Positions 34,206-42,632 of a DNA stretch of 64,000 nucleotides are shown one piece after another. Origin of the DNA: Pseudonocardia abyssalis. Its GTDB lineage: Bacteria > Actinomycetota > Actinomycetes > Mycobacteriales > Pseudonocardiaceae. The notes beneath the pieces were generated by a model that was given only the letters and a program-made list of their open reading frames with translations, was not told where the DNA came from and did not search any database. The stretch spans positions 4,278,001 to 4,342,000 of the forward strand of contig NZ_JADQDK010000001.1 in NCBI RefSeq assembly GCF_019263705.2. Reading direction: 5' to 3'. A program made the translations under genes and the position numbers. Within the stretch, counting starts at the first letter, position 1. The number at the start of each line of letters is the position of its first letter.

Positions 34206-34371
34206 GCTCCGGAGTTCGAGGCGCAGGGCGAGCCGGCGGTAGCGTTCGCCGATGGCCCGCGGCAGGAACGGGGTCGACCCGTCGGGTGCGGGGGAGAAGA
34301 CGAAGGCGTCGAGGCTGAGGGCGGAGCCGAGCTCGGCGCAGCGGGATTCGAACAGCTCGCGGTGGGCGGCA
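34205..34371 (-). pseudogene. Fragment of a second, different recombinase (minus strand)
   Basis: An open minus-strand frame reads HRELFESRCAELGSALSLDAFVFSPAPDGSTPFLPRAIGERYRRLALRLELRSTRA, the style of the region before the catalytic His-x-x-Arg of actinobacterial tyrosine recombinases. It has no start, no catalytic motifs and abuts the plus-strand integrase remnant. The following stretch 34372-34597 shows nothing I can identify. Confidence 0.5.
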
Positions 34372-34597
34372 AGCCGGGTCGGAGCTCAGATCGCCCACCT
34401 GGTCGGCTCCGACGATCGGTTCGACGCGTTCGTCTGGTCGGCATGTTGTGCACCGACGCACGCGACCGGCCGCGCTCCTGACCGGGATCCGCTACTGCAG
34501 GGATGCCACACCGGAGTCACGCCGCGTCGTTCCATTGTCATCATATGGATCCCGAACATGGCCTGGCCCGTACCTCCGGCGAACGGAACCCGGCCGC

Positions 34598-35590
34598 TCA
34601 TGCATCAAGGATGCGGTTGAGTGCAGGTGCGACGTCGCGGTGGGTATGCACGAGGTGCAGCGTTCCGTGTCCGAGGCGGGCGAGATCGCGCCCCAGGGGC
34701 AAGTCATGCTCGCCGTCGGTCTCGATCAGCACATGCAGTTTGCTGAACCGGCGGGCGATGTCGCGGGGATCGGGGCCGGCGTTGTGCACCGCGTCGGTCA
34801 ACAAGATCGCGGTCTTCCGACGTGCGGCCGACCGGGCGAGCTCGGCGTGGGCGACGGACAGGCCGAAGCCGACGTTGGTCAGCCCGCGGGCCGGGATCCG
34901 TAGCAGCGCGTCCAGCAGTGCCGACGGGGTGGACCGCTCGGTCAGGCCCGTGATCACCGCGGCGTCGGACCAGAACGCCACCAGCGCCAACTGGTCCCCG
35001 GCACCGGGCAGGTCCGCGGACAGCGCCGCCACCGTCGCCGCGGCGATCCGCACCTTCTCACCCCGCATCGACCCGGACACGTCCACGATGAGCACCGCCG
35101 CCCGGCGGCTACTCATCCGTTCGCGCACGACCACGTCGGCGTCCTCCGGTACCGGACGCTCGACCAGCACCTCGATCGTGCGGTCCAGGTCGATGTCGTC
35201 GGAGCGGTAGGCGTAGGGCATCGACGCCGGCGGCCCGGTGCCCCGCTCGGGCTGCGGGTCGCGCCGGGGGCGGCGCACCCACAGCCTCCGCGCGATCGCC
35301 TGCGCCATCGACGCCACCGCCGGATCGGGGGCGGTGTCCTCGAGCAGATCGTCGAGCTCCTTCTGCACGGCCCGTTGGGCGGTGACCAGGACGCCCTGCC
35401 CGCCCGCGGGCAGCTGGTCGGAGCCGCGGCCGCGGCCGGGGCCCAGCTCGGCCACGACCGGCGCACCCGTTCCCCGGGAGAACAGGTCGGGGGCGCTGTC
35501 AAGCTTCTTGGGCTTGCGGCGCAGCGGTTGCAGCGTCCGTCGCTCACCGCTCTCGGCCGTGGGCAGCGCGACGGCGCTGTCGAGATTCAG
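34598..35590 (-). CDS. VWA-domain protein paired with MoxR ATPase
   Basis: About 330 aa if translation begins at the CTG at 35590 that overlaps the MoxR stop (CTGA); the first GTG in frame is 35455 (285 aa), with no good Shine-Dalgarno. The upstream residues (SAVALPTAESGERRTLQPLRRK) look coding. The C-terminal von Willebrand A domain has the MIDAS motif DVSGSM and a second metal residue set in TGLTERST and TDAVHNAG. MoxR-VWA pairs remodel or insert metal into partner enzymes (as CoxD/CoxE do); here the partner is probably an enzyme of the same operon. Last gene of the operon starting at 40233. Confidence 0.75.
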   Translation of the reverse strand: MNLDSAVALPTAESGERRTLQPLRRKPKKLDSAPDLFSRGTGAPVVAELGPGRGRGSDQLPAGGQGVLVTAQRAVQKELDDLLEDTAPDPAVASMAQAIARRLWVRRPRRDPQPERGTGPPASMPYAYRSDDIDLDRTIEVLVERPVPEDADVVVRERMSSRRAAVLIVDVSGSMRGEKVRIAAATVAALSADLPGAGDQLALVAFWSDAAVITGLTERSTPSALLDALLRIPARGLTNVGFGLSVAHAELARSAARRKTAILLTDAVHNAGPDPRDIARRFSKLHVLIETDGEHDLPLGRDLARLGHGTLHLVHTHRDVAPALNRILDA

Positions 35591-36483
35591 GCGGTGCGGA
35601 CCCGGCGCTGCCCGCCGGGGGCGGAGAAAAAAAGGTCCTCCCAGATCGCGGTGATCACCTGTTCCGGCGTGGCGTCGGAGGCCTCGTCCACCCCGACCCG
35701 CGCCGAGAGCGCCAGCAGCGCCGCGTCGAGCAGCATCCGTTTCTGGTCGGCACCGGGCTCGATCCGGACCAGCTCCACTGCGATCGCCACCAGGTCGATC
35801 GCGCCGCGCACGCTCGAACCGCGGCGCAGCTCGGGATGCGAACGCGTCGCCCGTGTGAGAGCCACCCCGTCACCGATCAGCGCCGGGTCGTCGCACCCGG
35901 TGCGGCGGGCGACGATGTCCGCCTCCTCCGGCGCCGACTGGTAGCCCACCGCGAGCCGGCACCACCGGTCGTAGACCGAGTCCGAGATTCGCGCGGTGCC
36001 CACGTTGTCAAACGGGTTCATCGACGCCAGCACCCGGAACGACGGCGCGGCGGGGATCGTCCCCACCCGCGGCACCGTCACCGCCCGCTCGGCCATCGCC
36101 CCGAGCAGCACGTTCAACGTGTCCTCCGGTGCCCGGTTGAGCTCCTCGATGTAGAGGAATCCGCCGGTCTGCATCGCCTCGACCATCGGCCCGGGCACGA
36201 AGTTGTCCGGGGAGTAGTCCTCCTTCAGCACCCGTGCCGGGTTGTGGTGCCCGACCAGCCGCGCCGGCGTCAGCTCCGCATTGCCCTCCACCAGCACGAA
36301 CGGCACACCCCACCGCTCGGTGATCGCGCGCAGCATCGTCGACTTCGACGTGCCTGGCGGACCTTCCAGCATCACGTCCCGACCGGCGGACACCGCCGCC
36401 AGCACCAGGGTCAGCTCACGACCACGGCCCACCACCGCCGCCGCGATCGCGTCCCGCGCCCGCTCGTCCACCGAAGTCGACAC
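35587..36483 (-). CDS. MoxR-family AAA+ ATPase
   Basis: 298 aa. Walker A LEGPPGTSKST, the MoxR insertion region with NPARVLKEDYSPDNFVPGPM, Walker B GGFLYIEELNRAPEDTLNVLL, sensor-1 VLASMNPFDNVG and arginine-finger region ISDSVYDRWCRL. A GTG at 36483 with GAGGGGAGC upstream is preferred over upstream in-frame starts. A chaperone-like motor acting with the VWA protein that follows. 14 bp after the RibBA-like gene on the same strand. Confidence 0.85.
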   Translation of the reverse strand: MSTSVDERARDAIAAAVVGRGRELTLVLAAVSAGRDVMLEGPPGTSKSTMLRAITERWGVPFVLVEGNAELTPARLVGHHNPARVLKEDYSPDNFVPGPMVEAMQTGGFLYIEELNRAPEDTLNVLLGAMAERAVTVPRVGTIPAAPSFRVLASMNPFDNVGTARISDSVYDRWCRLAVGYQSAPEEADIVARRTGCDDPALIGDGVALTRATRSHPELRRGSSVRGAIDLVAIAVELVRIEPGADQKRMLLDAALLALSARVGVDEASDATPEQVITAIWEDLFFSAPGGQRRVRTA

Positions 36484-36497
36484 TGTCTGCTCCCCTC

Positions 36498-37625
36498 TCA
36501 GCCCGCCGCCGCGCGCAGCGCGCACGCGGCCGCGGTCACCGGCCTGTGACGGCGCGGCACCTGCACCGCTCCCGTGTCGTCACCGAGCAGTTCCACCGAA
36601 TCGACCCCCAGGTCTTCCAGCACGGACGACGCCACGTCTGCGGACGCTCGGCGCGCAGTCTCGTCGACCCGCCCCAGCAGCGTGCACGCGCGCACCGTCC
36701 CTGCCGCCCGGACGTAGATGACGACGCCGCGCCCCCGGGCGGTGACCGAGGCCATCGCGTCGTCGAGGGCACGCCCGCAACCGCAAGCCAGCGACCCGAA
36801 CACGTCGCCCGACAGGCATTCGGTGTGAACGTGCACCAGGACGTCGTCCGCACCCGCGACCGTCCCGGCGACCAGTGCCACGTGCTCCGCCCCGTCGTGC
36901 ACCCCTCGGTAGCCGAACGCGCGCAGCCCCCCGCGAGCCGTGGGGAGCCCGGTCTCGGCGATGCGCCGGACCTGCAGCTCGGCCCGACGCCGGTGCGTCA
37001 CCAGCTCCGCGATCGACACGATCTCCAGGTCGTGCTCCCGTGCGAAGCCCTCCAGCTCCGGCCCGCGAGCCATCTCGCCGGGCCGGTCCCGCGAGACGAT
37101 CTCGCACAGAGCTCCCGCTGGACGGAGCCCGGCCATACGGGCGAGGTCGACGGCTGCCTCGGCGTGACCCGGGCGGACCAGGACGCCGCCCTCGCGCGCC
37201 CGCAGGGGGACGACGTGCCCGGGCCGTACGAGGTCCGAGGGCCGCGTCGCAGACCCGGCCAGCGCGGCCACCGTCCGTGACCTGGACGTCGCGGAGATGC
37301 CCGTCCCGGTGCCGCGCAGGTCGACCGTGACGCGGTAGGCGGTGCCGAAGCGGTCGCCGTTGGAATGGTGCATAGGCGGCAGGTCCAACCGTTCGCACTC
37401 GTCACCGGTCAGGGCGACGCACACGTAGCCCGACGTGTGCCGGACGGTGAAGGCCAGCAGCTCGGGGGTGGCGCACTCGGCCGCGAAGACCAGATCGCCC
37501 TCGTCCTCACGGTCGGCGTCGTCGACGACCACCACGGGCCGACCGGCCGCGACCGCGGCGGCGGCCCGGCTCACGCGGTCCGGTGTCGGGGGCGGGGTCA
37601 CGCGGATCGTGCCGGTGTTCCTCAT
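36498..37625 (-). CDS. RibBA-like protein: DHBP synthase with truncated GTP cyclohydrolase II half
   Basis: 375 aa. The N-terminal half is a full 3,4-dihydroxy-2-butanone-4-phosphate synthase: DDADREDEGDLVFAAE, HHSNGDRFGTAYRVTVD, GTGISATSRSRTV and RPGHVVPLRAREGGVLVRPGHAEAAVDLARM. The C-terminal half keeps the zinc cysteines (HTECLSGDVFGSLACGCGRALDD) but lacks the nucleotide-binding stretch that normally follows. Instead of an EGRGIGL motif and roughly 30 further catalytic residues it reads RGVVIYVRAAGTVRACTLLGRVDETARRAS. It probably makes the ribulose-derived half of flavin only. Lying among flavin-dependent genes, it likely boosts FMN/FAD supply (inference). Confidence 0.82.
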   Translation of the reverse strand: MRNTGTIRVTPPPTPDRVSRAAAAVAAGRPVVVVDDADREDEGDLVFAAECATPELLAFTVRHTSGYVCVALTGDECERLDLPPMHHSNGDRFGTAYRVTVDLRGTGTGISATSRSRTVAALAGSATRPSDLVRPGHVVPLRAREGGVLVRPGHAEAAVDLARMAGLRPAGALCEIVSRDRPGEMARGPELEGFAREHDLEIVSIAELVTHRRRAELQVRRIAETGLPTARGGLRAFGYRGVHDGAEHVALVAGTVAGADDVLVHVHTECLSGDVFGSLACGCGRALDDAMASVTARGRGVVIYVRAAGTVRACTLLGRVDETARRASADVASSVLEDLGVDSVELLGDDTGAVQVPRRHRPVTAAACALRAAAG

Positions 37626-37646
37626 GCGCGTCTCACTCCGGGGTCG

Positions 37647-38144
37647 TCAGATCGCGGCGAGCCGGCGGAACCGGCTGCCGTGGAACACCAGCGGCGCGGT
37701 GTCGGGCCGCGCCAGCAGGCCGTGGATGCGCAGCAGCGCGATCGCGTGGTCGCCGGCAGCCACCTCCTCGTGCAGCGAGCAGTCCAGCCACGCCGATGAC
37801 CCGTGCACCAGGACCCCGCCCTCCGCCGTCGCCTCCCACCCCACCCCCGCGAACCGGTCGCCGGACTTGCGCGACAGGCTCAGGCAGATCTCGTCGTGGC
37901 CCTCGGCCAGCACGCTCAACCCGAGCCGGGGCCGCGCGCGCAACTTCGGCCACGTCGCCGACACGTCCTGCACGCACACCGATACCAGCGGCGGCGCGAC
38001 CGACACCGACGTGAACGAGCTCGCGGCCATCCCGACGGGCTCGCCGTCGACCACCGCGCACACGGCCGTCACCCCCGAGGGGAAGCAGCCGAACGCCCGG
38101 CGGAGCTGCGCCGGGTCCGTGCCCACGGCCTCGATCTCGATCAT
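37647..38144 (-). CDS. Flavin reductase, HpaC-like
   Basis: 165 aa, the usual size. AQLRRAFGCFPSGVTAVCAVVDGEPVGMAASSFTSVSVAPPLVSVC is the flavin-reductase split-barrel signature, and GDHAIALLRIHG is the later conserved segment. Supplies reduced FMN/FAD to the two-component monooxygenase encoded directly upstream (35-bp gap). ATG 38144 chosen. Confidence 0.86.
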   Translation of the reverse strand: MIEIEAVGTDPAQLRRAFGCFPSGVTAVCAVVDGEPVGMAASSFTSVSVAPPLVSVCVQDVSATWPKLRARPRLGLSVLAEGHDEICLSLSRKSGDRFAGVGWEATAEGGVLVHGSSAWLDCSLHEEVAAGDHAIALLRIHGLLARPDTAPLVFHGSRFRRLAAI

Positions 38145-38179
38145 CCTGCGGTACGCCCTCCCTCGCCGACGATCGCGGA

Positions 38180-39394
38180 TCAGATCAACAGGAGCCCGTC
38201 GACCGGGTCGGCCACACCGAGGAGCGCGGCACCGGCCGGAACGAATGCACCGTCGGGGTGCAGGTACGAATGGTTCTTCAGGAAGTTGACGTCCCGCTGC
38301 TGGCGCTGGAGCGGGTTGTCCAGGTGAAAGACGCTCGACCCGGATCCTTCGACGACGATCTCGATGGCGTCCCGGGCGACCTGGCAGATCCTGGGTGAGG
38401 CCATGCGCAGTGTGGCGGCGGTCTCGACGTTCGCGGTCTCTCCGCGGTCGGACAGCTCCGACACCACCCGCAGGGTCTCGTCCCAGAGTGTGCGGGCCAT
38501 CCTGGCCTCGGTCACCGCCTGCCCGTACCGACCCCACGCCTCCGGATGGTCGCGCTGCGGGCCGAGCCCGAAACCCACGATCCGGGTCTGGATCCGCTGG
38601 TGCATGTCCTCGACGGCCGCCTCCGCGCAGCCGACCGCGACCGCGGCAAGCAGGACGTCGAACATGCGGATGATGGAGAAGCCCTCGAGCGGGCGCACGT
38701 CGTCCGGGTCCGCCGGGTTCAGGCGCTCCTGCCCGAACGCCGTCCACTGCCGGTCCGCCGGGATGAAGTGGTCCTCCAGCGCGAAGGTGTTCGACCCGGT
38801 GGCCTTCATGCCCGCCATGTGCCAGATGTCGATGAGCGCGACGTCGGCGACGTCGGCGCACAGGCCGAGGACGACGGGGTCCTCACCCTCCGGGCGTTCC
38901 TCGAGGGTGATGAGCAGGACGTGGTCGGCGTTCATGATGCCACTCGCGAAGGGCCACTTCCCCGTGACGCGCCACCCTCCCTCCACCGGGACCGCCGTGC
39001 CGGAGGGCGTCGCCTGGAACCCGGCCGAGAGCGCTGCGGTGGCCAACGGGCGGCCCTGCAGCAAGTGCCTCAGGTCCTGCGTGATCGACACGTTGTGCAC
39101 GACCAGGAACGAGTACACCCAGGCGGTCGAGGCGCAGCCCTTGGCCAAGATCCGGGTGATCGTGCCGAGCTCGCGCATGCCGTAGCCGTGGCCGCCCTCG
39201 CTCTGCGGGCTCACCACGTACAGGAGACCGGCGGCGTGCAGGTCGGAGATCGTCTCGTCGGGGATGCGGCGCAGGTCCTCCGCGGCGCGCGCACGCTTTC
39301 GCAGGACGGGCACGAGGGCCTCGGCGCGCGCGAACAGCTCCTCCGCGGACGGGCGTTCGGCGGTTCGTCCGGACGTAGTCAGTGTGCTGGTCAT
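38180..39394 (-). CDS. Acyl-CoA-dehydrogenase-like flavin monooxygenase (HsaA/HpaB-type)
   Basis: 404 aa. Architecture: N-terminal helical domain (SAEELFARAEALVPVLRKRARAAEDLRRIPDETISDLHAAGLL), beta domain (PVEGGWRVTGKWPFASGIMNADHVLL), C-terminal helical domain (VGCAEAAVEDMHQRIQTR... SSSVFHLDNPLQRQQRDVNFLKNH). Lack of the catalytic Glu of dehydrogenases and the FHLDNPLQRQQRDVN end match group D flavin hydroxylases such as HsaA. A two-component partner to the flavin reductase below; substrate unknown but probably a phenol or steroid-like ring. ATG 39394 has GAGAGGGAG upstream. Confidence 0.83.
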   Translation of the reverse strand: MTSTLTTSGRTAERPSAEELFARAEALVPVLRKRARAAEDLRRIPDETISDLHAAGLLYVVSPQSEGGHGYGMRELGTITRILAKGCASTAWVYSFLVVHNVSITQDLRHLLQGRPLATAALSAGFQATPSGTAVPVEGGWRVTGKWPFASGIMNADHVLLITLEERPEGEDPVVLGLCADVADVALIDIWHMAGMKATGSNTFALEDHFIPADRQWTAFGQERLNPADPDDVRPLEGFSIIRMFDVLLAAVAVGCAEAAVEDMHQRIQTRIVGFGLGPQRDHPEAWGRYGQAVTEARMARTLWDETLRVVSELSDRGETANVETAATLRMASPRICQVARDAIEIVVEGSGSSVFHLDNPLQRQQRDVNFLKNHSYLHPDGAFVPAGAALLGVADPVDGLLLI

Positions 39395-39405
39395 GGTTCT
39401 CCCTC

Positions 39406-40233
39406 TCAGAGCTGCATGCAGCCGGCATCGACCGGGAGCGAGACCCCGGTGACGTAACGGGCTTCGTCGGACGCGAGGAACACGATGGCGTTGGAGATGT
39501 CGACCGGTTCGATCCACGGGATCGGCAGGATGTTGAGGGAGGCGAACCCGTCCTTGGCGTCCTCCGCGTCCGGGGACTCCAGGTCCGGGCGGAAGAGCCG
39601 GTACATCGGGTCGTTCTGGATCATGTCGGTGTTCACCGACGTGGGGTGGATCGAGTTGACGCGGACGTGGAACGGGGCCAGCTCGTGCGTCATCGCCCGG
39701 AGCAACCCGGTCACGCCGTGCTTGGCCGCGGTGTAATGGGCAACGCCCCCGTTGCCCTTCAGTCCGTACACCGAGCTCGTCGCGATGAACGCGCCCCCGC
39801 CCGCCGCGATCAGGTGCTCCACCGTGGCCTTCGCGGTGTTGAACACTCCGGTCAGATTGATGTCGATCATGTCCTGCCACTGCTCGGCCGTCAGGTCGCG
39901 GACACCGCCGAAGCTGCAGATGCCGGCGTTCGCGGCGACGATGTCCAGACGGCCCAGCTCCGCGACACCGGCGTCCACGGCCGCGACCAGCGCGGCCGCA
40001 TCCCGGACGTCGGCGGTCCGGTGCACGATCCGCCGGTCCTCGGCCTCCACGAGCTTCGCGGTCTCCGCCAGGTCCGCCTCGCCGGACATCCCGTACGGGA
40101 CGGTACCGACCTGGTCGCAGATGTCGACCGCGATGATGTCCGCGCCCTCCTGCGCCATCCGGACCGCATGACTGCGCCCCTGGCCCCTGGCTGCTCCGGT
40201 CACGAACGCGACCTTGCCGTCCAACCTGCCCAC
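39406..40233 (-). CDS. Mycofactocin-type SDR oxidoreductase (1)
   Basis: 275 aa. The N-terminus GKVAFVTGAARGQGRSHAVRMAQEGADIIAVDICDQVGTVPY is the glycine motif plus insertion I recognise from mycofactocin-coupled SDRs (TIGR03971 group). Catalytic residues: TSSVYG (Ser), HYTAAKH (Tyr-x-x-x-Lys). The cap region MIQNDPMYRLFRPDLESPDAEDAKDG is also typical. GTG 40233 with AAGGAG; first gene of the operon 40233-34598. Mycofactocin dependence follows family membership; no mft genes are in the window. Confidence 0.85.
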   Translation of the reverse strand: MGRLDGKVAFVTGAARGQGRSHAVRMAQEGADIIAVDICDQVGTVPYGMSGEADLAETAKLVEAEDRRIVHRTADVRDAAALVAAVDAGVAELGRLDIVAANAGICSFGGVRDLTAEQWQDMIDINLTGVFNTAKATVEHLIAAGGGAFIATSSVYGLKGNGGVAHYTAAKHGVTGLLRAMTHELAPFHVRVNSIHPTSVNTDMIQNDPMYRLFRPDLESPDAEDAKDGFASLNILPIPWIEPVDISNAIVFLASDEARYVTGVSLPVDAGCMQL

Positions 40234-40327
40234 GTCGACTCCTTCGTCACCGGTCCGCCGAGAGGCTGTCCCGCGTCGGACCGCCTGCTGGCACCACAGC
40301 ATCTGTCGGGCGCCGGCACCGCGGAGC

Positions 40328-40341
40328 TCTCAGTTGTGAGA
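40328..40341. promoter_or_regulatory. Shared operator, site 1
   Basis: TCTCA-GTTG-TGAGA between the divergent SDR genes (95 bp from the minus-strand start, 106 bp from the plus). The same element, TCTCA-ATTG-TGAGA, occurs at 46286-46299, 92 bp from another SDR start. A common regulator is likely, probably the AcoR-like protein at 42633-44378. Confidence 0.68.
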
Positions 40342-40447
40342 CCGCACCGTGGTCGCCGAGTCGTCTTCACTGCAGGGGCCAACGGCGGCACGAGAGGGTG
40401 CGCGACAACGCCTGCACCGGCTCGCCGCTACGACGACAGGAGGCGTC

Positions 40448-41275
40448 ATGGGACGACTCGAAGGCAAGGTCGCACTCGTCACGGGAGCGGCTCGCGGCCA
40501 GGGCAGATCGCATGCCGTGCACCTGGCAGAGGAGGGCGCGGACATCGTCGCCGTGGACCTGTGCGGGCAGATCGACAGCATCCCGTACGCCATGGGCCGG
40601 CCCGAGGACCTGGCACGCACGGCGGAGCTCGTGGAGGGGCTCGACCGGCGCATCGTCACGAGTCAGGCCGACGTCCGCGACAGCGCAGCCATGGAGCAGG
40701 CGGTGTCCGAGGCTGTCGCGCAGTTCGGGCAGATCTACGTGCTGTGCGCGAACGCCGGTGTGTTCAGCTTCGCCCCCTTCACCGAGCTGACCGATGAGCT
40801 CTGGGACGACATGATCGGCGTGACGCTGACCGGGGTGTTCCGGACGGTTCGCGCGGTCCTGCCCGTGATGCTGGAGCAGGAGCGCGGCTCCATTGTGCTG
40901 ACCGGCTCGACGGCCAGCCGGAAGGGCTACGCGAACTTCGCCCATTACACCGCGGCGAAGCACGGGGTGGTAGGCATCATGCGGTCTCTGGTGCAGGAGG
41001 TGTCCTCGAAGAACATCCGCGTCAACTGCGTCCTGCCGACGACGGTGGCGACCGACATGGTGACCAACGATGCGGTCTACCGGCTCTTCGATCCGGAGTC
41101 ACCGAGCCGGGAGAGCTTCGAGAACGTGATCGCCTCCATGAACGCCCTGCCTGTGGGCACGATCCAGCCCATCGACATCTCACGGGCCGTCGCCTGGCTC
41201 GCCTCCGACGAGTCCCGGTACGTCACGGGGATCTGCCTGCCGGTGGACGCGGGGTTCCACGAGAAGGTCGGCTGA
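40448..41275 (+). CDS. Mycofactocin-type SDR oxidoreductase (2)
   Basis: 275 aa, same layout as its divergent neighbour: GKVALVTGAARGQGRSHAVHLAEEGADIVAVDLCGQIDSIPY, catalytic Ser in LTGSTASRKG and Tyr/Lys in HYTAAKH, cap MVTNDAVYRLFDPESPSRESF. ATG 40448 with AGGAGG 5 bp upstream. Monocistronic, ends at the terminator hairpin 41307. Confidence 0.86.
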   Translation: MGRLEGKVALVTGAARGQGRSHAVHLAEEGADIVAVDLCGQIDSIPYAMGRPEDLARTAELVEGLDRRIVTSQADVRDSAAMEQAVSEAVAQFGQIYVLCANAGVFSFAPFTELTDELWDDMIGVTLTGVFRTVRAVLPVMLEQERGSIVLTGSTASRKGYANFAHYTAAKHGVVGIMRSLVQEVSSKNIRVNCVLPTTVATDMVTNDAVYRLFDPESPSRESFENVIASMNALPVGTIQPIDISRAVAWLASDESRYVTGICLPVDAGFHEKVG

Positions 41276-41306
41276 GTCCGAGCACGGGGCCTCGGCCACG
41301 CTGACC

Positions 41307-41343
41307 GGCCCCGGGATGTTCCTGGACAGGACACCCCGGGGCC
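41307..41343. terminator. Bidirectional hairpin terminator
   Basis: GGCCCCGGG (41307-41315) pairs with CCCGGGGCC (41335-41343), and an inner dyad TGTTCCTG / CAGGACA closes it. It lies between the convergent SDR and LLM genes. Confidence 0.72.
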
Positions 41344-41360
41344 CGGGCGGCGCAGACCGG

Positions 41361-42506
41361 TCAGCGAGTGGCGTCGGCCCCTGCCGCCGCCTGTCGCAGA
41401 CGGGTGGTGCGGTGCACCGGATCGGTGTCGAACTTAGGGATGACGTGCTCACCCATCAGCTTGATCATCCGCAGCGTCTCCTCCTTCGACTTGACCCCCC
41501 GCAGCATCAGGAACTGGTCGGCACCGGTGGCCTCCCAGCGCCGAATCTGCGCGACCGCGTCGTCCGGGTCGCCGACGATGGCCGCCCCGAGCTCGAGGAA
41601 GCCCTCGAGCGCCTCCTCTGTGAGGTCCGGCATCACCTCCGGCCAGACGGGGAAGCCCTCCGGTCGCGGGAAGGTGTCGTGGTAGCGGAACACCTGGCTC
41701 ATCTGGTAGTTGTTCCCGCCCTGGAGGAAGTCGCGGCGCGCCTGGTCGCGGTCCTCGGCGATCGAGTTGAACCCGTTCGCCACGATGAGGTTGTCGTTCA
41801 CCCACGCACCGACCGGCTCGTCGCACTCGGCGACCGCCTTCTTGTAGGACTTGATCGCGGCGTCGGTGCGGGGGAGCTCGTCGAGTGAGAACCCAAGTGC
41901 CCCCATCCCCTTGCGGCCGCACATCTCGAAGCTCGACGTGTTGCCGGCGGCGTACCAGATGCCGGGGTGCAGGGCACCGTAGGGCTTGGGCAGCACCTTG
42001 CGCGGGGGCATGTCCCAGTAGGTCCCCGAGAAGCCCTCGTAGACGTCCTGGGTCCACATCTTCACGAACTCGCCGATGGTCTCCTCGAAGATCTTCTTCG
42101 TCTCCGAGACGTCGGTGATCTCGGTGTGGAAGCCGGTGACCTCCGTGCTGCCGGCCCCGCGGCCGACCCCGAACTCGAACCTGCCCTCGGTGAGGTGGTC
42201 GAGCATCGCCACGCGTTCGGCCACCGCGGCCGGGTGGTGCACCTTCGGCAGCGGGTTGAAGATCCCCGACCCGATGTGCGCGGTGGTGGTCAGGGCACCC
42301 AGGGCGCCGAGGAAGACGTCGCTGGCCGAGATGTGGCTGTACTCGTCGAGGAAGTGGTGCTCGGAGATCCAGATGTACTTGAAACCCGCGGCCTCGGCGG
42401 CGAGGCAGACCTCCAGGTCGTCCATCAGCACCTGGTGCTCCGCGTTCGGGTCGCCCTGCCGGACGTGCGCCGGCAGGTAGCCCTGGGTGAGAAAGCCGAA
42501 TTCCAC
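41361..42506 (-). CDS. LLM-class (luciferase-like) flavin oxidoreductase
   Basis: 381 aa. The TIM-barrel of bacterial-luciferase-like monooxygenases: EFGFLTQGYLPAHVRQGD, YIWISEHHFLDEYSHISASDVFLGALGALTTTAHIGSGIFNPLPKVHHPAAVAERVAMLDHLTEGRFEFGVGRG. The SEHHF and GRGAG motifs are typical. FMN or F420 use cannot be decided from sequence; FMN is favoured by the nearby flavin reductase. GTG 42506 with GAGGAG upstream. Separated from the AcoR-like gene by 126 bp. Confidence 0.85.
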   Translation of the reverse strand: MEFGFLTQGYLPAHVRQGDPNAEHQVLMDDLEVCLAAEAAGFKYIWISEHHFLDEYSHISASDVFLGALGALTTTAHIGSGIFNPLPKVHHPAAVAERVAMLDHLTEGRFEFGVGRGAGSTEVTGFHTEITDVSETKKIFEETIGEFVKMWTQDVYEGFSGTYWDMPPRKVLPKPYGALHPGIWYAAGNTSSFEMCGRKGMGALGFSLDELPRTDAAIKSYKKAVAECDEPVGAWVNDNLIVANGFNSIAEDRDQARRDFLQGGNNYQMSQVFRYHDTFPRPEGFPVWPEVMPDLTEEALEGFLELGAAIVGDPDDAVAQIRRWEATGADQFLMLRGVKSKEETLRMIKLMGEHVIPKFDTDPVHRTTRLRQAAAGADATR

Positions 42507-42632
42507 GTCGTTCTCCTCGTTGTCGTCAGTGGGTGGACGCCCGGGAACGGGCAGCGCAGGACACCGGCGTACGCCGGTGCGGTGGATCACCCGCAGGTGT
42601 CGATCTGCGGTGCAGGAGTACTCCGGGCCGGA

